Of a stretch of DNA of 64,000 bases, positions 8,586 to 18,237 are shown in pieces. This DNA is from Ignavibacteriales bacterium (GTDB lineage Bacteria > Bacteroidota > Ignavibacteria > Ignavibacteriales > Ignavibacteriaceae). The stretch's first letter is position 1, and every line of letters starts with the position of its first letter. The notes under the pieces were generated by a model. The model saw nothing but the letters and a program-made list of their open reading frames with translations, did no database searches and had not been told where the DNA came from. The stretch is from assembly GCA_016707285.1 (NCBI GenBank), contig JADJIA010000009.1, forward strand, positions 76,517 through 140,516. Direction: 5' to 3'. The translations under genes and the position numbers were made by a program.

Positions 8586-11141
8586 ATGAAGAGCCTCTTT
8601 TTTCTTCTTTTTCTGATTACACCACTGATTTCGCAGGGTATTGATGCGACTAAACTTGGTGGTCTTTATTTTTCAGGAAGTTTTCAAAAACCGGGACCCG
8701 ACGGCTCCAAAATTCCCCTCCCCTATAACAAACAATCAAGATTACATATCACCAAAGATGGAGAACTTACACCATCGAAGAGTTGGAGCCTCTCATTTTC
8801 TTTCTGTTTAAGAGATAACAGAACCGATGGAGAACTTTTTGTAACAAAATCCAAATCCTATTCATTATCGTTGTTTTATTCACGCAACGAGTCAGCTAAA
8901 AACGCCTCTTTCACTCTTTATATTAATGGTAAAAAATCCTCCGTCTCGTTTTTAATGGACAGAAACAACATTTATGACGGAAACTGGTTTGATGTCAAAT
9001 TAACGGTTGACGGAGAATCCGGGATTGCCCGTGTTTTGTTTCAGGGCATATCAAAAGAAGTGAAACGGAGTGAATTAAAAACCTCCGGTGGACTGGATAT
9101 CAATTTTGGGAAGCAACTACCTGTAAAAAAATGTCTTGCGATGATCATCAAGAATCTGCAGCTTAAGATCGACGGAAAACTGAGTCATAAATGGCTTTTT
9201 ACCGAAATGACGGGCAACACTGCCTACGACTCAGAGGGCTCTCTTGATCTTGAAACAGAAAATTGTGACTGGCTGATTAATAAACACTTTTTTTGGGAAC
9301 CCGTTGCCATTGGCGCAGAGGTTGGAAACTCTGAATATTCAAAAAAACCACTAACCCCTGAACATTTGGTTATCACTACTGACAAGGTAACCACCTACAA
9401 TCTCCGTAAAAAGTTATATACTACAATAATTTTTGAACCAATGCCGGGGAGAAATGTCAGTACTCCTTCAACTTCCGTAAGGGACACATTTGTAGCTTTT
9501 CAAAACGGCTACCCCGATGAACCGGGTATCTTAAATATCAGAACAGGTGAATGGCTAAAAACAAATATAAAAAACACTCCTGATGGTCATTATTATGGAG
9601 CTACAACCCTTCTCAACCCCCTGTCTCTTGATGTATATCTGTTTGGCGGTTATGGATGGTACACTTTTAAAAACAACCTGTTGAAGTTTAATAATACAAC
9701 TCAAAAATGGGATACTTGCCAAACCACGGGTGAAAAACCAATCCCCTGTTATTTAACTGCAATTTTTACAGGGGCAAATCCAACTGATTATTTTATATTT
9801 GGTGGAATGGGTGTGGCATCAGGCAGGCAGGAGGACACTCAACATCCTGTCTGGACATTACACAAGCTCGATCTGAAAGATTTGAATTGGAAAAAAGTTT
9901 GGCAGTGGAAATCATATAAAAACATTATCAGCTATTATACCGCTGCCTGGTCAAACAACAACATGAACGAGTTATATGCAATAGCCCTGAATTTTGGGAT
10001 CAATACTAATTCCACTGTTCAGCGGTTGGCTCTCCTGAGTTTGAGCGATAGCAATATAACATTTGTTGGTAACACACTGCCAAGACCCAGAAAAGGACTG
10101 GCTCCTTATCCACTTTATGTCGATAATGAAACCGGAATTGTTTATTTTATAGATAGTGAGCTACATCAAAAAGACTCTACCCCCGTGGTTTTTGCAGCCA
10201 GAACACCCATTCTCTCTGAATCTGAATATACAAGACTGCTCGAAAATACTTATCCTGCAAAAATTGCCAGACTGAAGGATATGTTAAAGTATTCAATGCT
10301 CTTTTTTGCGGCGATTGTTCTACCGGTCGGATTTGTGATTCTGTTTAAGAAAAAACGCAAAAAAAAGATGTTGGAGGCTACACAAAAACTTATATCTGCC
10401 CCATACAGTGTAAAATCAAACTATATCACACTTTTTGGTGGACTGACAATTATCGACAAAAACGGGACATTAGTAAAAGACGGTTTTACACCAAAATTGA
10501 TCGAACTTTTTTCATTAATTCTGCTTTATTCATCTCATGGTAAGACGAGAGGGATTTCATTTGCCCAACTTGACAACCTTTTATGGTTTGATCTGCCTCC
10601 CGAAAATTTAAAAAACAACAGGAATGTGGCTTTTTCACGACTTCGGGCAATTATTAAGAGCGACAGTGGCATAAGTTTGATCACCGAACAGGATTCCGTG
10701 CGAATTAAACTGCCTCCCGGCATGACAAATGAGCCGGAGTTGTTTTATAACCTGACATTAAAACACCCTGATCCTTTAAATATTCGGAAGACGAGTAAAT
10801 TTTTCACAATTATCTCCCGTGGTGTTTTCCTCCAGGGCATCAGATCCGAATGGGCACATGAAGCAAGAGAAGAAGTAACCTCAAAAATAATTAAAATCAC
10901 TCTCGAGTTGATGGCTTTTTATTGCGAACATGGTGAGTATCATAAATGTCTCGATGCGGCTGACGCCATCTCTATTCACGCACTTTTATCTGAAGAAGTT
11001 CTGCGTTTCAAAATCACTGCCCTTATTAGACTGAACAGAAATGAGGAGGCTTCCGGAGCATTTAAAATCTTTTGTGCAGAGTATAAACTGCGTTACAAAG
11101 AAGAATATGGCTATGACTTTGAAGAATTTTTAGGCTTGTAA
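8586..11141 (+). CDS. Membrane-spanning transcription regulator: lectin/kelch ectodomain, TM, winged helix, BTAD
   Basis: About 851 residues from the ATG at 8586 (MKSLFFLLFLITPLIS signal peptide; the earlier in-frame ATG at 8538 adds a non-hydrophobic tail). Order: signal peptide; LamG/concanavalin-like sandwich at about 40-230; kelch-like repeats at about 300-500 (VYLFGGYG, YFIFGGMG); one transmembrane helix at about 567-590 (MLFFAAIVLPVGFVILF) followed by a Lys/Arg stop-transfer; a winged-helix domain of OmpR/SARP type at about 612-712 (ITLFGGLTIIDKNG ... NNRNVAFSRLRAII); and a helical BTAD-like C-terminus. The layout implies direct coupling of an extracytoplasmic signal to promoter binding. 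A paralogue follows 3 bases downstream. Targets and ligand are unknown. Confidence 0.75.
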   Translation: MKSLFFLLFLITPLISQGIDATKLGGLYFSGSFQKPGPDGSKIPLPYNKQSRLHITKDGELTPSKSWSLSFSFCLRDNRTDGELFVTKSKSYSLSLFYSRNESAKNASFTLYINGKKSSVSFLMDRNNIYDGNWFDVKLTVDGESGIARVLFQGISKEVKRSELKTSGGLDINFGKQLPVKKCLAMIIKNLQLKIDGKLSHKWLFTEMTGNTAYDSEGSLDLETENCDWLINKHFFWEPVAIGAEVGNSEYSKKPLTPEHLVITTDKVTTYNLRKKLYTTIIFEPMPGRNVSTPSTSVRDTFVAFQNGYPDEPGILNIRTGEWLKTNIKNTPDGHYYGATTLLNPLSLDVYLFGGYGWYTFKNNLLKFNNTTQKWDTCQTTGEKPIPCYLTAIFTGANPTDYFIFGGMGVASGRQEDTQHPVWTLHKLDLKDLNWKKVWQWKSYKNIISYYTAAWSNNNMNELYAIALNFGINTNSTVQRLALLSLSDSNITFVGNTLPRPRKGLAPYPLYVDNETGIVYFIDSELHQKDSTPVVFAARTPILSESEYTRLLENTYPAKIARLKDMLKYSMLFFAAIVLPVGFVILFKKKRKKKMLEATQKLISAPYSVKSNYITLFGGLTIIDKNGTLVKDGFTPKLIELFSLILLYSSHGKTRGISFAQLDNLLWFDLPPENLKNNRNVAFSRLRAIIKSDSGISLITEQDSVRIKLPPGMTNEPELFYNLTLKHPDPLNIRKTSKFFTIISRGVFLQGIRSEWAHEAREEVTSKIIKITLELMAFYCEHGEYHKCLDAADAISIHALLSEEVLRFKITALIRLNRNEEASGAFKIFCAEYKLRYKEEYGYDFEEFLGL

Positions 11142-11144
11142 ACC

Positions 11145-13091
11145 ATGCCATATCGATTTATTACAACTTTTTTGTTCGTCCTGCTTCTAATTTCCTCATC
11201 CGGCTACTCTCAATCCGCTACCGGAGCCGAATTTACAGGACTAAAATTTAGCGGAAATTATAAAATTGAGGCAGGTGATACCGGAATTGTTAAAATTTAT
11301 CATAAAGGGTCAAAAACAAAGTTCGAGGCAGGTGGAACCAAGGGGATAGACCTTGGAGATGTTTACAGCCTTGGTTTTAAATTTTGTGTTTACCTCAACA
11401 AACATTTTGCGAGCATATTTGAGATTGAAAACAGTAAATACTCCATTCGTCTCAGATATATGTATCATCCCGATTCTAACATGGTACACTTACAACTTCG
11501 TATAAACGGAAAACATAATATCATTAGTTTTGCCCGACCTCTGAATGATTTTAAGGAAGGAAACTGGTACGACCTAAAACTTGATGTGGATGAGATCAAA
11601 CAAAAGATTGTCCTCACCCTGAATGGTTCGCGAAAACAGGCTGTGAATAAATACATTGCCACCGAGGGACCCTCGGTAATTCGTTTTGGTCAAATGTTAC
11701 CCGATGGCGATTGCCTCGCAATGATTATAAAAGACCTCGCAATTTACAAAAACGGGAAACTGAATCACCTCTGGAAGTTTAATGAAGCAGGGGGGAACAT
11801 TGCTTTTGATAGTGAGGGGAAACTCGATGTTGAAGTTGTTGCTCCCGACTGGGTGCTGGAATCTCACTTTAAATGGCGAGTCGCTCAACTCCCTTCGGTT
11901 TCAGGGTTAAAAAATGTAATGCCATTTTACAGACTCGTTACTAACAGCAGAAAGGCGGTTCTGGAAGAAAAGGGAACAGGCAAAGTTATTGGTGATTTGT
12001 TGCCGGTGGAAGGCGACAGCATCGATTTTGTGGCTTCATGGCTCGATACAAGCACATCAAAACTCTATACCCTGGTTGCAGTGACCAACAAAGACAGATG
12101 TGTGATCCACCCCTTCTCAATTGTTTTGCCTGTTGTATCCGAAAAGACTTTTGCAAAACTTGGTGCTGTTCCACCCTCAATTTTTACAAGAACTCCGGGA
12201 ACAATAATCGTTTATTCTGCATTATTTGTTCTCGCTTTAGCAATTCCTTCAACTGCATTTTTAATGATCCGGAAAAGAAGGCCTCAAAAGAGGAGAGCCG
12301 CTGAAGATGAAAAAGAAATTTATCACCATGGTGATATTCAGCCACGAGAGATTCAAAAGAACAGGATTCTTGTTTTTGGAGGATTAAGATTGATCGACCC
12401 CGATGGGGTGGATATTCATGGTGATCTCTCCGGAAGATTACAAGATCTCCTTGCTGCTCTGTTGTTTTATTCAGCGACTGACGATAACGGAGCTGTTCCA
12501 CTCAGAAAACTTGAAAAAATTATCTGGTCTGACATCCCTAAAGAAAAATTAAAAAACAACAGGAATGTTGCATTTTCCAAATTGCGAAAACTCACCTCCA
12601 AAATGAACGGGATAACTTTTGAGTCAGACAGTGAAAATGTAGTAGTTAAAGTATCACCACAAATTATAAATGAGGCCGTTGAGTTTTTTAAACTCCTTAA
12701 ACTTCTTTCTATCACAGCAAAAATTTCAGCCGATCAACTTGTTGAAAAATTCATCAATATAATCAAAGGTGGAATATTGTTACAAGGAATCACTTCAGAC
12801 TGGATTGAAAAAGAGAGATTTGTGATTGCAAACGATATAATCGAGATTCTCCTCAGAAGATGTGAATATCTTTATCTCGAAGAACAATATGAGAGATGTA
12901 ATGAAACAGCCGGATTGATAAATATCTACGACCCTGCAAACGAAGCGGCATTCCGTTATAAACTTAAGTCCCTCTTCTATTTGGGCAGACACTCACTTGT
13001 TGAAGAAACATACAACTCTTACTGCCAGGAATATCAGTCCGTTTACGGACAATCATATCCCCACCATGTTCGTGTTCTCCTGAAGGACTAA
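11145..13091 (+). CDS. Paralogous membrane-spanning winged-helix/BTAD regulator (no kelch region)
   Basis: 648 residues. Signal peptide about 1-22; LamG-like domain about 40-235 with clear similarity to its neighbour (YSLGFKF, GNWYDLKL, CLAMIIKDL, FDSEGKLD); a short remnant in place of the kelch region; a TM helix at about 350-374 (IIVYSALFVLALAIPSTAFLMI); a basic cluster KRRPQKRR; a winged helix at about 406-506 (ILVFGGLRLIDPDG ... LKNNRNVAFSKLRKL); and a helical BTAD-like end. It starts 3 bases after the stop of the first regulator, which indicates translational coupling and perhaps heteromer formation. The recognition-helix sequence is nearly identical in the two (LKNNRNVAFS), so they may bind related sites. 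Confidence 0.75.
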   Translation: MPYRFITTFLFVLLLISSSGYSQSATGAEFTGLKFSGNYKIEAGDTGIVKIYHKGSKTKFEAGGTKGIDLGDVYSLGFKFCVYLNKHFASIFEIENSKYSIRLRYMYHPDSNMVHLQLRINGKHNIISFARPLNDFKEGNWYDLKLDVDEIKQKIVLTLNGSRKQAVNKYIATEGPSVIRFGQMLPDGDCLAMIIKDLAIYKNGKLNHLWKFNEAGGNIAFDSEGKLDVEVVAPDWVLESHFKWRVAQLPSVSGLKNVMPFYRLVTNSRKAVLEEKGTGKVIGDLLPVEGDSIDFVASWLDTSTSKLYTLVAVTNKDRCVIHPFSIVLPVVSEKTFAKLGAVPPSIFTRTPGTIIVYSALFVLALAIPSTAFLMIRKRRPQKRRAAEDEKEIYHHGDIQPREIQKNRILVFGGLRLIDPDGVDIHGDLSGRLQDLLAALLFYSATDDNGAVPLRKLEKIIWSDIPKEKLKNNRNVAFSKLRKLTSKMNGITFESDSENVVVKVSPQIINEAVEFFKLLKLLSITAKISADQLVEKFINIIKGGILLQGITSDWIEKERFVIANDIIEILLRRCEYLYLEEQYERCNETAGLINIYDPANEAAFRYKLKSLFYLGRHSLVEETYNSYCQEYQSVYGQSYPHHVRVLLKD

Positions 13092-13613
13092 TCTCCCCAA
13101 TCTCACTTTTTTTTTACTCAAATTAATATTTTTAACAAAAAAAATATGTTATTTATTGATTTTTAATCGGTAAACCTCTTTCAGTAATCGTTTTGGTAAC
13201 CCCCCCCGCATATATTTCCGTCAGATTTTTTAATTATTAGGGCGAAAAATTTAGATCGACCACTTTGGATCCGGTATCGATACCGCAGAGTGAAAATATT
13301 TATAAGCAACAGGGAATTTAGAAGGAATCCGGAATTAGTGCCGGATATAAGTTAAAACTTCAGGGTATTGTGATCGGAGTTAATTCACTTCGTGTAAATT
13401 ATTAAGCTTGTTCAAAGGTGAATGTTAAACAGGTGATATGACTTTGCAGGGTAAAATTAAACTAACCATCGACGAGGGATGTCGGGGATAGACATCCCGG
13501 TACCATATTATTTGGGTTTCCCAAAAAAGTTCCTGGCAGGGTCAAAAATCGGAGTAATGTAGCATTTTGAGGGGTGTTTTATAAAAACACCCCCCAAAGC
13601 TATTTAATTTATA
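13092..13613. other. Long convergent intergenic region with several hairpins, possible structured RNA
   Basis: No open frame with coding character was found in 522 bases. Inverted repeats include CACTTT/AGAGTG enclosing GGTATCGATACC (13261-13290), ATCCGG/CCGGAT (13327-13346), GGGATGTC/GACATCCC (13476-13498), TTTGGG/CCCAAA (13511-13525) and the GC-rich hairpin at 13568-13597. I could not match it to tmRNA, SRP, RNase P, 6S or a known riboswitch. Confidence 0.4.
13568..13597 (-). terminator. Strong hairpin downstream of gmd operon
   Basis: GGGGTGTTTT-ATA-AAAACACCCC forms about 10 bp, extended by flanking G/C on the minus strand. It begins 17 bases past the gmd stop. No long U tract follows on either strand, so termination is likely but not certain. 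Confidence 0.5.
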
Positions 13614-14735
13614 TTATATTCTGTTGAGTGCTGCATTAAAATCGGCATTAACCATAATCTTCACAAGTTCCGCTAATTTTGTTTCAGCTTCCCAGCCAAG
13701 TTCATTTTTTGCTTTTGCCGGATTTCCGATAAGCAGATCAACCTCAGTGGGACGGAAATATTTTGGCGACACTTCCACCACAACTTTCCCCGGCTTCAAA
13801 ATTGAAATATCGACTGTTTGCGAGAACTTTGTAGTATATTTTTGCACGAGTGAATTTAACATATTTGTATCCACCGATTTAATCACACCTTTTTCGTCAA
13901 CCCCTTCTCCCTGAAACTCAATTTCAACTCCAAGTTCAGCAAAGGTCATTTTGCAAAAATCTCTTACGGTGTTTGTTTCACCCGTTGCGAGCACAAAATC
14001 ATCAGCTTTTTCAGCCTGAAGAATCCGCCACATTCCTTCACAATATTCGGGAGCATATCCCCAGTCTCTTTTTGAAGAGAGATTTCCGAGGACAATTGAA
14101 TTTTCTTTCCCGAGTATAATGTTTGAAGCAGCCATTGTGATTTTGCGTGTAACAAAAGTTTCACCCCTCCTTGGGGATTCATGGTTGAACAGGATTCCAT
14201 TGGATGCAAAGAGGTTGTAAGCTTCACGGTAGTTCACTATGATCCAGTATGCATAGATTTTTGCCACGGCATAAGGAGATCTGGGGTAAAATGGTGTTTT
14301 TTCATCCTGTGGGATTGCCTGCACCTTACCATAAAGTTCACTTGTGGAAGCCTGATAAAATTTCGTTTTACTTAGCCCCGTCTCCCTCATTGCATCGAGG
14401 AAACGGAGAGTGCCAAGTGCATCAACCTGAGCTGTGTAATCAGGGACATCAAAAGAAACTTTTACATGACTCTGGGCTGCGAGGTTGTAAATCTCATCGG
14501 GAGCAATTTTTTCAAGAATTCTGTTGAGGTTACTTGTGTCAACTACATCTCCATGATGCAGAAAAAACTTTTTGCCTCTATATTCAGGGTTGTTGTAGAT
14601 ATGATCAATTCTACCGGTATTAAAAGAGCTGCTGCGACGGATAATTCCATGCACAGTATATCCTTTTTCAAGAAGTATCTCGGTCAGATAACTACCATCC
14701 TGACCGGTTATTCCTGTGATTAAAGCTGTTTTCAC
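13614..14735 (-). CDS. gmd: GDP-mannose 4,6-dehydratase
   Basis: 373 residues, matching the usual length. It shows the extended SDR Rossmann motif TGITGQDGSYL (7-17), the Gmd-specific RRSSSFNTGRIDHIY, NLAAQSHVKVSF, catalytic TSE at 131-133, and Tyr155-x3-Lys159 (SPYAVAKIYAYW). FNHESPRRGETFVTRKI and DWGYAPEY are hallmarks of the enzyme. It converts GDP-D-mannose to GDP-4-keto-6-deoxy-D-mannose with NADP, the first step to GDP-L-fucose, GDP-rhamnose or related surface sugars. It is the last gene of a tight minus-strand run and starts 27 bases after ccmB. A partner epimerase/reductase is not in the window. Confidence 0.97.
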   Translation of the reverse strand: MKTALITGITGQDGSYLTEILLEKGYTVHGIIRRSSSFNTGRIDHIYNNPEYRGKKFFLHHGDVVDTSNLNRILEKIAPDEIYNLAAQSHVKVSFDVPDYTAQVDALGTLRFLDAMRETGLSKTKFYQASTSELYGKVQAIPQDEKTPFYPRSPYAVAKIYAYWIIVNYREAYNLFASNGILFNHESPRRGETFVTRKITMAASNIILGKENSIVLGNLSSKRDWGYAPEYCEGMWRILQAEKADDFVLATGETNTVRDFCKMTFAELGVEIEFQGEGVDEKGVIKSVDTNMLNSLVQKYTTKFSQTVDISILKPGKVVVEVSPKYFRPTEVDLLIGNPAKAKNELGWEAETKLAELVKIMVNADFNAALNRI

Positions 14736-14762
14736 TATTTTTTCCTGTAATATTTAATAAAA

Positions 14763-15428
14763 CTATTCTTTCCAGATGAAATCAAACAACATGTAACTAA
14801 CCGCAGCAATAACTACATTGTAGCTTACAAGTGCAAAAAATTCGGGAGCTATATCTTCAAATTTAACACCCTCAGAACATCTTTTTGTGATTTCAACAAG
14901 CATCAAAAGAAGTGGAAGCAGTATCGGGAACGAAAGCACGGGATAAAGTGTCCCTTTTGAGTTGGCTTTTGCAATTATTGATGCGATAATCGTTGAAGCG
15001 AACGCCAGCCCCGTGTTACCGAGTACAAAAGAAAAAAAGAAGATATATACATTTTTAAGGACAAAAGCATCAAAAAGTGCCGAATAAAGGACGAGAATCA
15101 CCATATTCATTGCAAAAACAAGGATAAGATTGTAAAACAACTTTCCTGTTAATACAACCGTTGGTGAAGCAACTAATTGCAGCAATAAAGAAGTGCCTCT
15201 CTCCTCTTCTGAAACAAAGGCTCTTGAGAGACCCGACATTGCTGAAAAAAATATTACCACCCATAACAAGCCACCTGCAAGTGCAGCGCTTATTGTTTCC
15301 TGTCCAATTGCAAACATGATGACAGAAATTGTAACGATGATAAACATCGCCAGGGCATTTATCGCGTAGCGGGTTCTGAGTTCTGATGTAAGGTCTTTGT
15401 TAAACAGCCAGAGAGCTCTTCTAAACAT
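14763..15428 (-). CDS. ccmB: Heme exporter membrane subunit CcmB
   Basis: 221 residues, the standard CcmB length, with six hydrophobic segments (for example ALAMFIIVTISVIMFAIG and LLWVVIFFSAMSGLSRAF). The conserved segment SGLSRAFVSEEERGTSLLLQLV between helices 2 and 3 is diagnostic. With CcmA it forms the inner-membrane ABC component that drives release of holo-CcmE during system I cytochrome c maturation. It starts 1 base after the ccmA stop. Other ccm genes (C-H) are not visible nearby. Confidence 0.92.
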   Translation of the reverse strand: MFRRALWLFNKDLTSELRTRYAINALAMFIIVTISVIMFAIGQETISAALAGGLLWVVIFFSAMSGLSRAFVSEEERGTSLLLQLVASPTVVLTGKLFYNLILVFAMNMVILVLYSALFDAFVLKNVYIFFFSFVLGNTGLAFASTIIASIIAKANSKGTLYPVLSFPILLPLLLMLVEITKRCSEGVKFEDIAPEFFALVSYNVVIAAVSYMLFDFIWKE

Positions 15429-15429
15429 C

Positions 15430-16068
15430 TTAATTCCTCCCTGCCGGCTGATAACTGAGTATCTTAATTATCTCGTCGCACATGGCGAGTTCTTCTTCTT
15501 CATTGGTGGCAAAAATCACCATTTTTTCTTTGGCGGTTTGTTTCACCAGGTCATAAACTTTTTGTTTCCCCTCGGCATCCAGATTTGCAGTTGGTTCGTC
15601 GAGAATAATCATATCAGGATTATGAATAAATGCAAAAATGATCTTTAATCTCTGTTTCATCCCCGATGAATATGCTTTTACAAAGTCGTTTTTCCTTTTA
15701 AGCAGTGAAAAATGTTCAAGAAGTTGATCCATTTTTGCTTCATCAAGCTGCTGCCCACGGATGTTTACAGCAAATTCCAGATTTTCCTTTGCCGTAAATT
15801 CATCATAAAGTGTCAGGTATGGTGAGGCAAAACCGATATAATCGATTGCAGTGGAAGGTGACAACTTTTTACCGTCAGTCTCAATGGTTATTTCACCGGC
15901 AGTGGCTGATATCAATCCTGTTACAACCTTAACCAAAGTTGATTTACCCGAACCGTTGGGACCAGCAATGCCAAACAGACCGGGGCCATTCCATTCGAGA
16001 TTAATATCTTTGAAGATCACCCTTCTCTCGAAAGTTTTGGTAAGTTTTTTAAGCAGCAGTTTTGTCAT
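15430..16068 (-). CDS. ccmA: ABC transporter ATP-binding protein CcmA
   Basis: 212 residues. Walker A GPNGSGKST at 36-44, Q-loop region near FASPYL, signature SSGMKQR at 134-140, Walker B MIILDEP at 153-159, and ANLD D-loop. Size and the adjacent ccmB identify it as CcmA, the ATPase of the heme-handling complex in cytochrome c maturation. Other short ABC ATPases look similar, but the abutting ccmB settles the assignment. It starts 38 bases after the upstream metalloprotease gene. Confidence 0.92.
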   Translation of the reverse strand: MTKLLLKKLTKTFERRVIFKDINLEWNGPGLFGIAGPNGSGKSTLVKVVTGLISATAGEITIETDGKKLSPSTAIDYIGFASPYLTLYDEFTAKENLEFAVNIRGQQLDEAKMDQLLEHFSLLKRKNDFVKAYSSGMKQRLKIIFAFIHNPDMIILDEPTANLDAEGKQKVYDLVKQTAKEKMVIFATNEEEELAMCDEIIKILSYQPAGRN

Positions 16069-16106
16069 TTGATCTGTGGTTAGTATGGTTTTCTTCGGTT
16101 TGATTG

Positions 16107-17744
16107 TTAATTGACAACAACAATTTTGCCGGTTTTTTCAGTATTTGTCGATTTTAGATGGTAAATATAAACACCGGAGCCCAATTTCTCATTTGAATTG
16201 TCACGAACTCTCCATTTTACGAGGTTTCTTAAAACACCAAAAGGTTGTTCGATTCCACCGTAGAGAAGTGAACCATTCATATCATAAATGTAGATATTTG
16301 TTTCGTTTTCTTGCAAAAACTTAAATGGGAAGTAGATAACATCCTCCCTGTGTTTCCCGTAAAAGAAGGGGGAAGGCCAGGGGGTTTCATCAAATTTTTG
16401 TGGTGATTCACCACGATTTATCGGAACTCCGTTAATAATAACGGTCAATTTGGCGTTGTATTCTGCATTATACGAGAGTTTGTCGTAATAACTTCCGTAA
16501 ACGAGGGAAGATCCATCCGCTTGAAAATTGTAAAAATTATAGTTGTATGTCAAATTTGACGATGCGGAGGCGAACCATTTGTCCAACGAATAATCAGAAA
16601 TAAATGAGATGATGGTATCATTCGCAATAAGAGATTTATTTACTATCTGAATCATGTTGTTAGAGACAGGCTGTGCCGTAACAACCACATTTACACTGCT
16701 CCCAGCCATGTTACTTTTCATTCGCGGTTGAAGAACTGGATATAGAGCCGCATCGGTGAAATATTTCCCCGGAATGGTTCTGTAGTTGGTAAAATAACTC
16801 CATAAAGCAAACTGAGACAACTCTTCAACTGCAGAGGAACCGGCCTCGGTTAGTGAATTGGCGATTGCCTCCACTGCCCTGTTTCTTATCAAAATTTCCC
16901 ACTGTCTTTTTAAGATGTCGAAGCCAAATCTCTCTTTCAACATCAAATGAAAGGGGGCGAGACCATATCCGCTGTAACTTGAAATTGACTCCCACGATTC
17001 GTCATAATATGAATCGAGATACCCGGGATAATCGTTTATATCGGGGAAAACAAACTCTTCCATCGCCGTTGATGCAAGTTCATGAAAAAATGAATCCGCA
17101 TAACGCAGGATATAATTACCCATTTGAATTGCATGGTGAAGCTCGTGTGCAGCAGTTACCATTGCAGCTTTTAGTCCTGTGGTCTGGAATCCCGCAAAAT
17201 CGTTGTCAATTTTGATGAAAGAAGTATAAATATCCCTCACAGGTGAAATCTGCACCTCGGGAATTGTTTCACCGTATAAAAATTGAAACGAGACGATATA
17301 AAAATCATAGAGGCTATCGCCTCCCTCACTTCCGTCTGATGGCGGAGGTGGATATTTTAAATAGTTCACCTCATATTCATAAGCAGAGTCGAGAGCAACA
17401 ACAAGACTGTCAACTGAATAAGCCGGTTTTTCAAAACCTGATTTGTTGAAGTGTAGCCTGAATCTTTTTTGGGGGGAGACAATACTTGTATCACGAACAG
17501 GTCTGTCAAGCATCACTTTTAAAATAGCCCGGTTTTCAGGAGTAAGTTCATTTTGACGCTGAATTACAGGGGAAAGTGACGGAAGTCCACATTTTTCAAC
17601 ATCTGTCGTTAGGCTGCTGTTGATTTGTTGAGTTCTGAGTTTTAAAAACGACTCAAAAACCGAATCAATGTTGGTGGTTTCCTGAGCAAAAAGCAAAAAT
17701 GGAGATAACAGAAAAAAGAAGAAGGAAATTCTTATTGTTGACAT
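16107..17744 (-). CDS. Secreted MXAN_6640-like metalloprotease with T9SS sorting domain
   Basis: About 545 residues from ATG 17744, chosen because MSTIRISFFFFLLSPFLLFA is a proper signal peptide; the longer frame would overlap the thioesterase gene. The zinc motif HELHH (AAHELHHAIQMG) is followed by SFFHELASTAMEEFVFP, a second His-Glu cluster typical of the MXAN_6640 family of putative exported metalloproteases. The last 80 residues form a sorting-type beta domain ending GSGVYIYHLKS ... GKIVVVN. It is probably exported across the outer membrane by the type IX system to degrade protein outside the cell. Cleavage specificity is unknown. Confidence 0.75.
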   Translation of the reverse strand: MSTIRISFFFFLLSPFLLFAQETTNIDSVFESFLKLRTQQINSSLTTDVEKCGLPSLSPVIQRQNELTPENRAILKVMLDRPVRDTSIVSPQKRFRLHFNKSGFEKPAYSVDSLVVALDSAYEYEVNYLKYPPPPSDGSEGGDSLYDFYIVSFQFLYGETIPEVQISPVRDIYTSFIKIDNDFAGFQTTGLKAAMVTAAHELHHAIQMGNYILRYADSFFHELASTAMEEFVFPDINDYPGYLDSYYDESWESISSYSGYGLAPFHLMLKERFGFDILKRQWEILIRNRAVEAIANSLTEAGSSAVEELSQFALWSYFTNYRTIPGKYFTDAALYPVLQPRMKSNMAGSSVNVVVTAQPVSNNMIQIVNKSLIANDTIISFISDYSLDKWFASASSNLTYNYNFYNFQADGSSLVYGSYYDKLSYNAEYNAKLTVIINGVPINRGESPQKFDETPWPSPFFYGKHREDVIYFPFKFLQENETNIYIYDMNGSLLYGGIEQPFGVLRNLVKWRVRDNSNEKLGSGVYIYHLKSTNTEKTGKIVVVN

Positions 17745-17769
17745 ACCGGCTCTGAATGTGTGCCGGGGA

Positions 17770-18237
17770 TTATTTAATGCGATTTTTGAGTCGCTGTTCC
17801 CGTCTAACGCCTGCATGCTCAAATCTTCGTTTTTCATCCTCTGTTTCGGGTATTATTTTAGGAGCAGGTACCGGCTTCCCCTCGGAGTTGATACTCACAA
17901 ATGTAAGGTATGCGCTGTTACTGTGTATTTTTACACCCGAATAAAACGACTCGGCGTAAATCTTTACTCCCACTTCGAGTGATGAGTTAAATACTCTGTT
18001 CACAGATGCCTCAAGCGTGACCACCTCACCAAGTTTTATCGGGTGATGAAAGTCGATCTTGTCAACCGACGCAGTTACACACACAGCATTGGAATGCCTC
18101 GCGGCACAAAGCGCAGCACAGATATCCACCCACAACATTAATTGCCCACCCAGGAGATGGGAATGTGGATTTGTGTGGTTTGGCAGAACCAACTCGGTCA
18201 TTATTACCTGGGAGGCTTTTACCGTTTTAACTGACAT
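17770..18237 (-). CDS. Hotdog-fold acyl-CoA thioesterase (YciA-like)
   Basis: 155 residues. The sequence TELVLPNHTNPHSHLLGGQLMLWVD has the hexameric hotdog acyl-CoA hydrolase pattern: Asn for the oxyanion, then GG.L..W.D with the catalytic Asp. It is followed by TASVDKIDFHHPIKLGEVV and a basic C-terminal tail. It hydrolyses acyl-CoA thioesters in the cytoplasm; chain length preference is not predictable. The ATG directly abuts the bamD stop (18238) with no gap, indicating coupled translation, and the metalloprotease gene starts 25 bases downstream. Confidence 0.88.
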   Translation of the reverse strand: MSVKTVKASQVIMTELVLPNHTNPHSHLLGGQLMLWVDICAALCAARHSNAVCVTASVDKIDFHHPIKLGEVVTLEASVNRVFNSSLEVGVKIYAESFYSGVKIHSNSAYLTFVSINSEGKPVPAPKIIPETEDEKRRFEHAGVRREQRLKNRIK

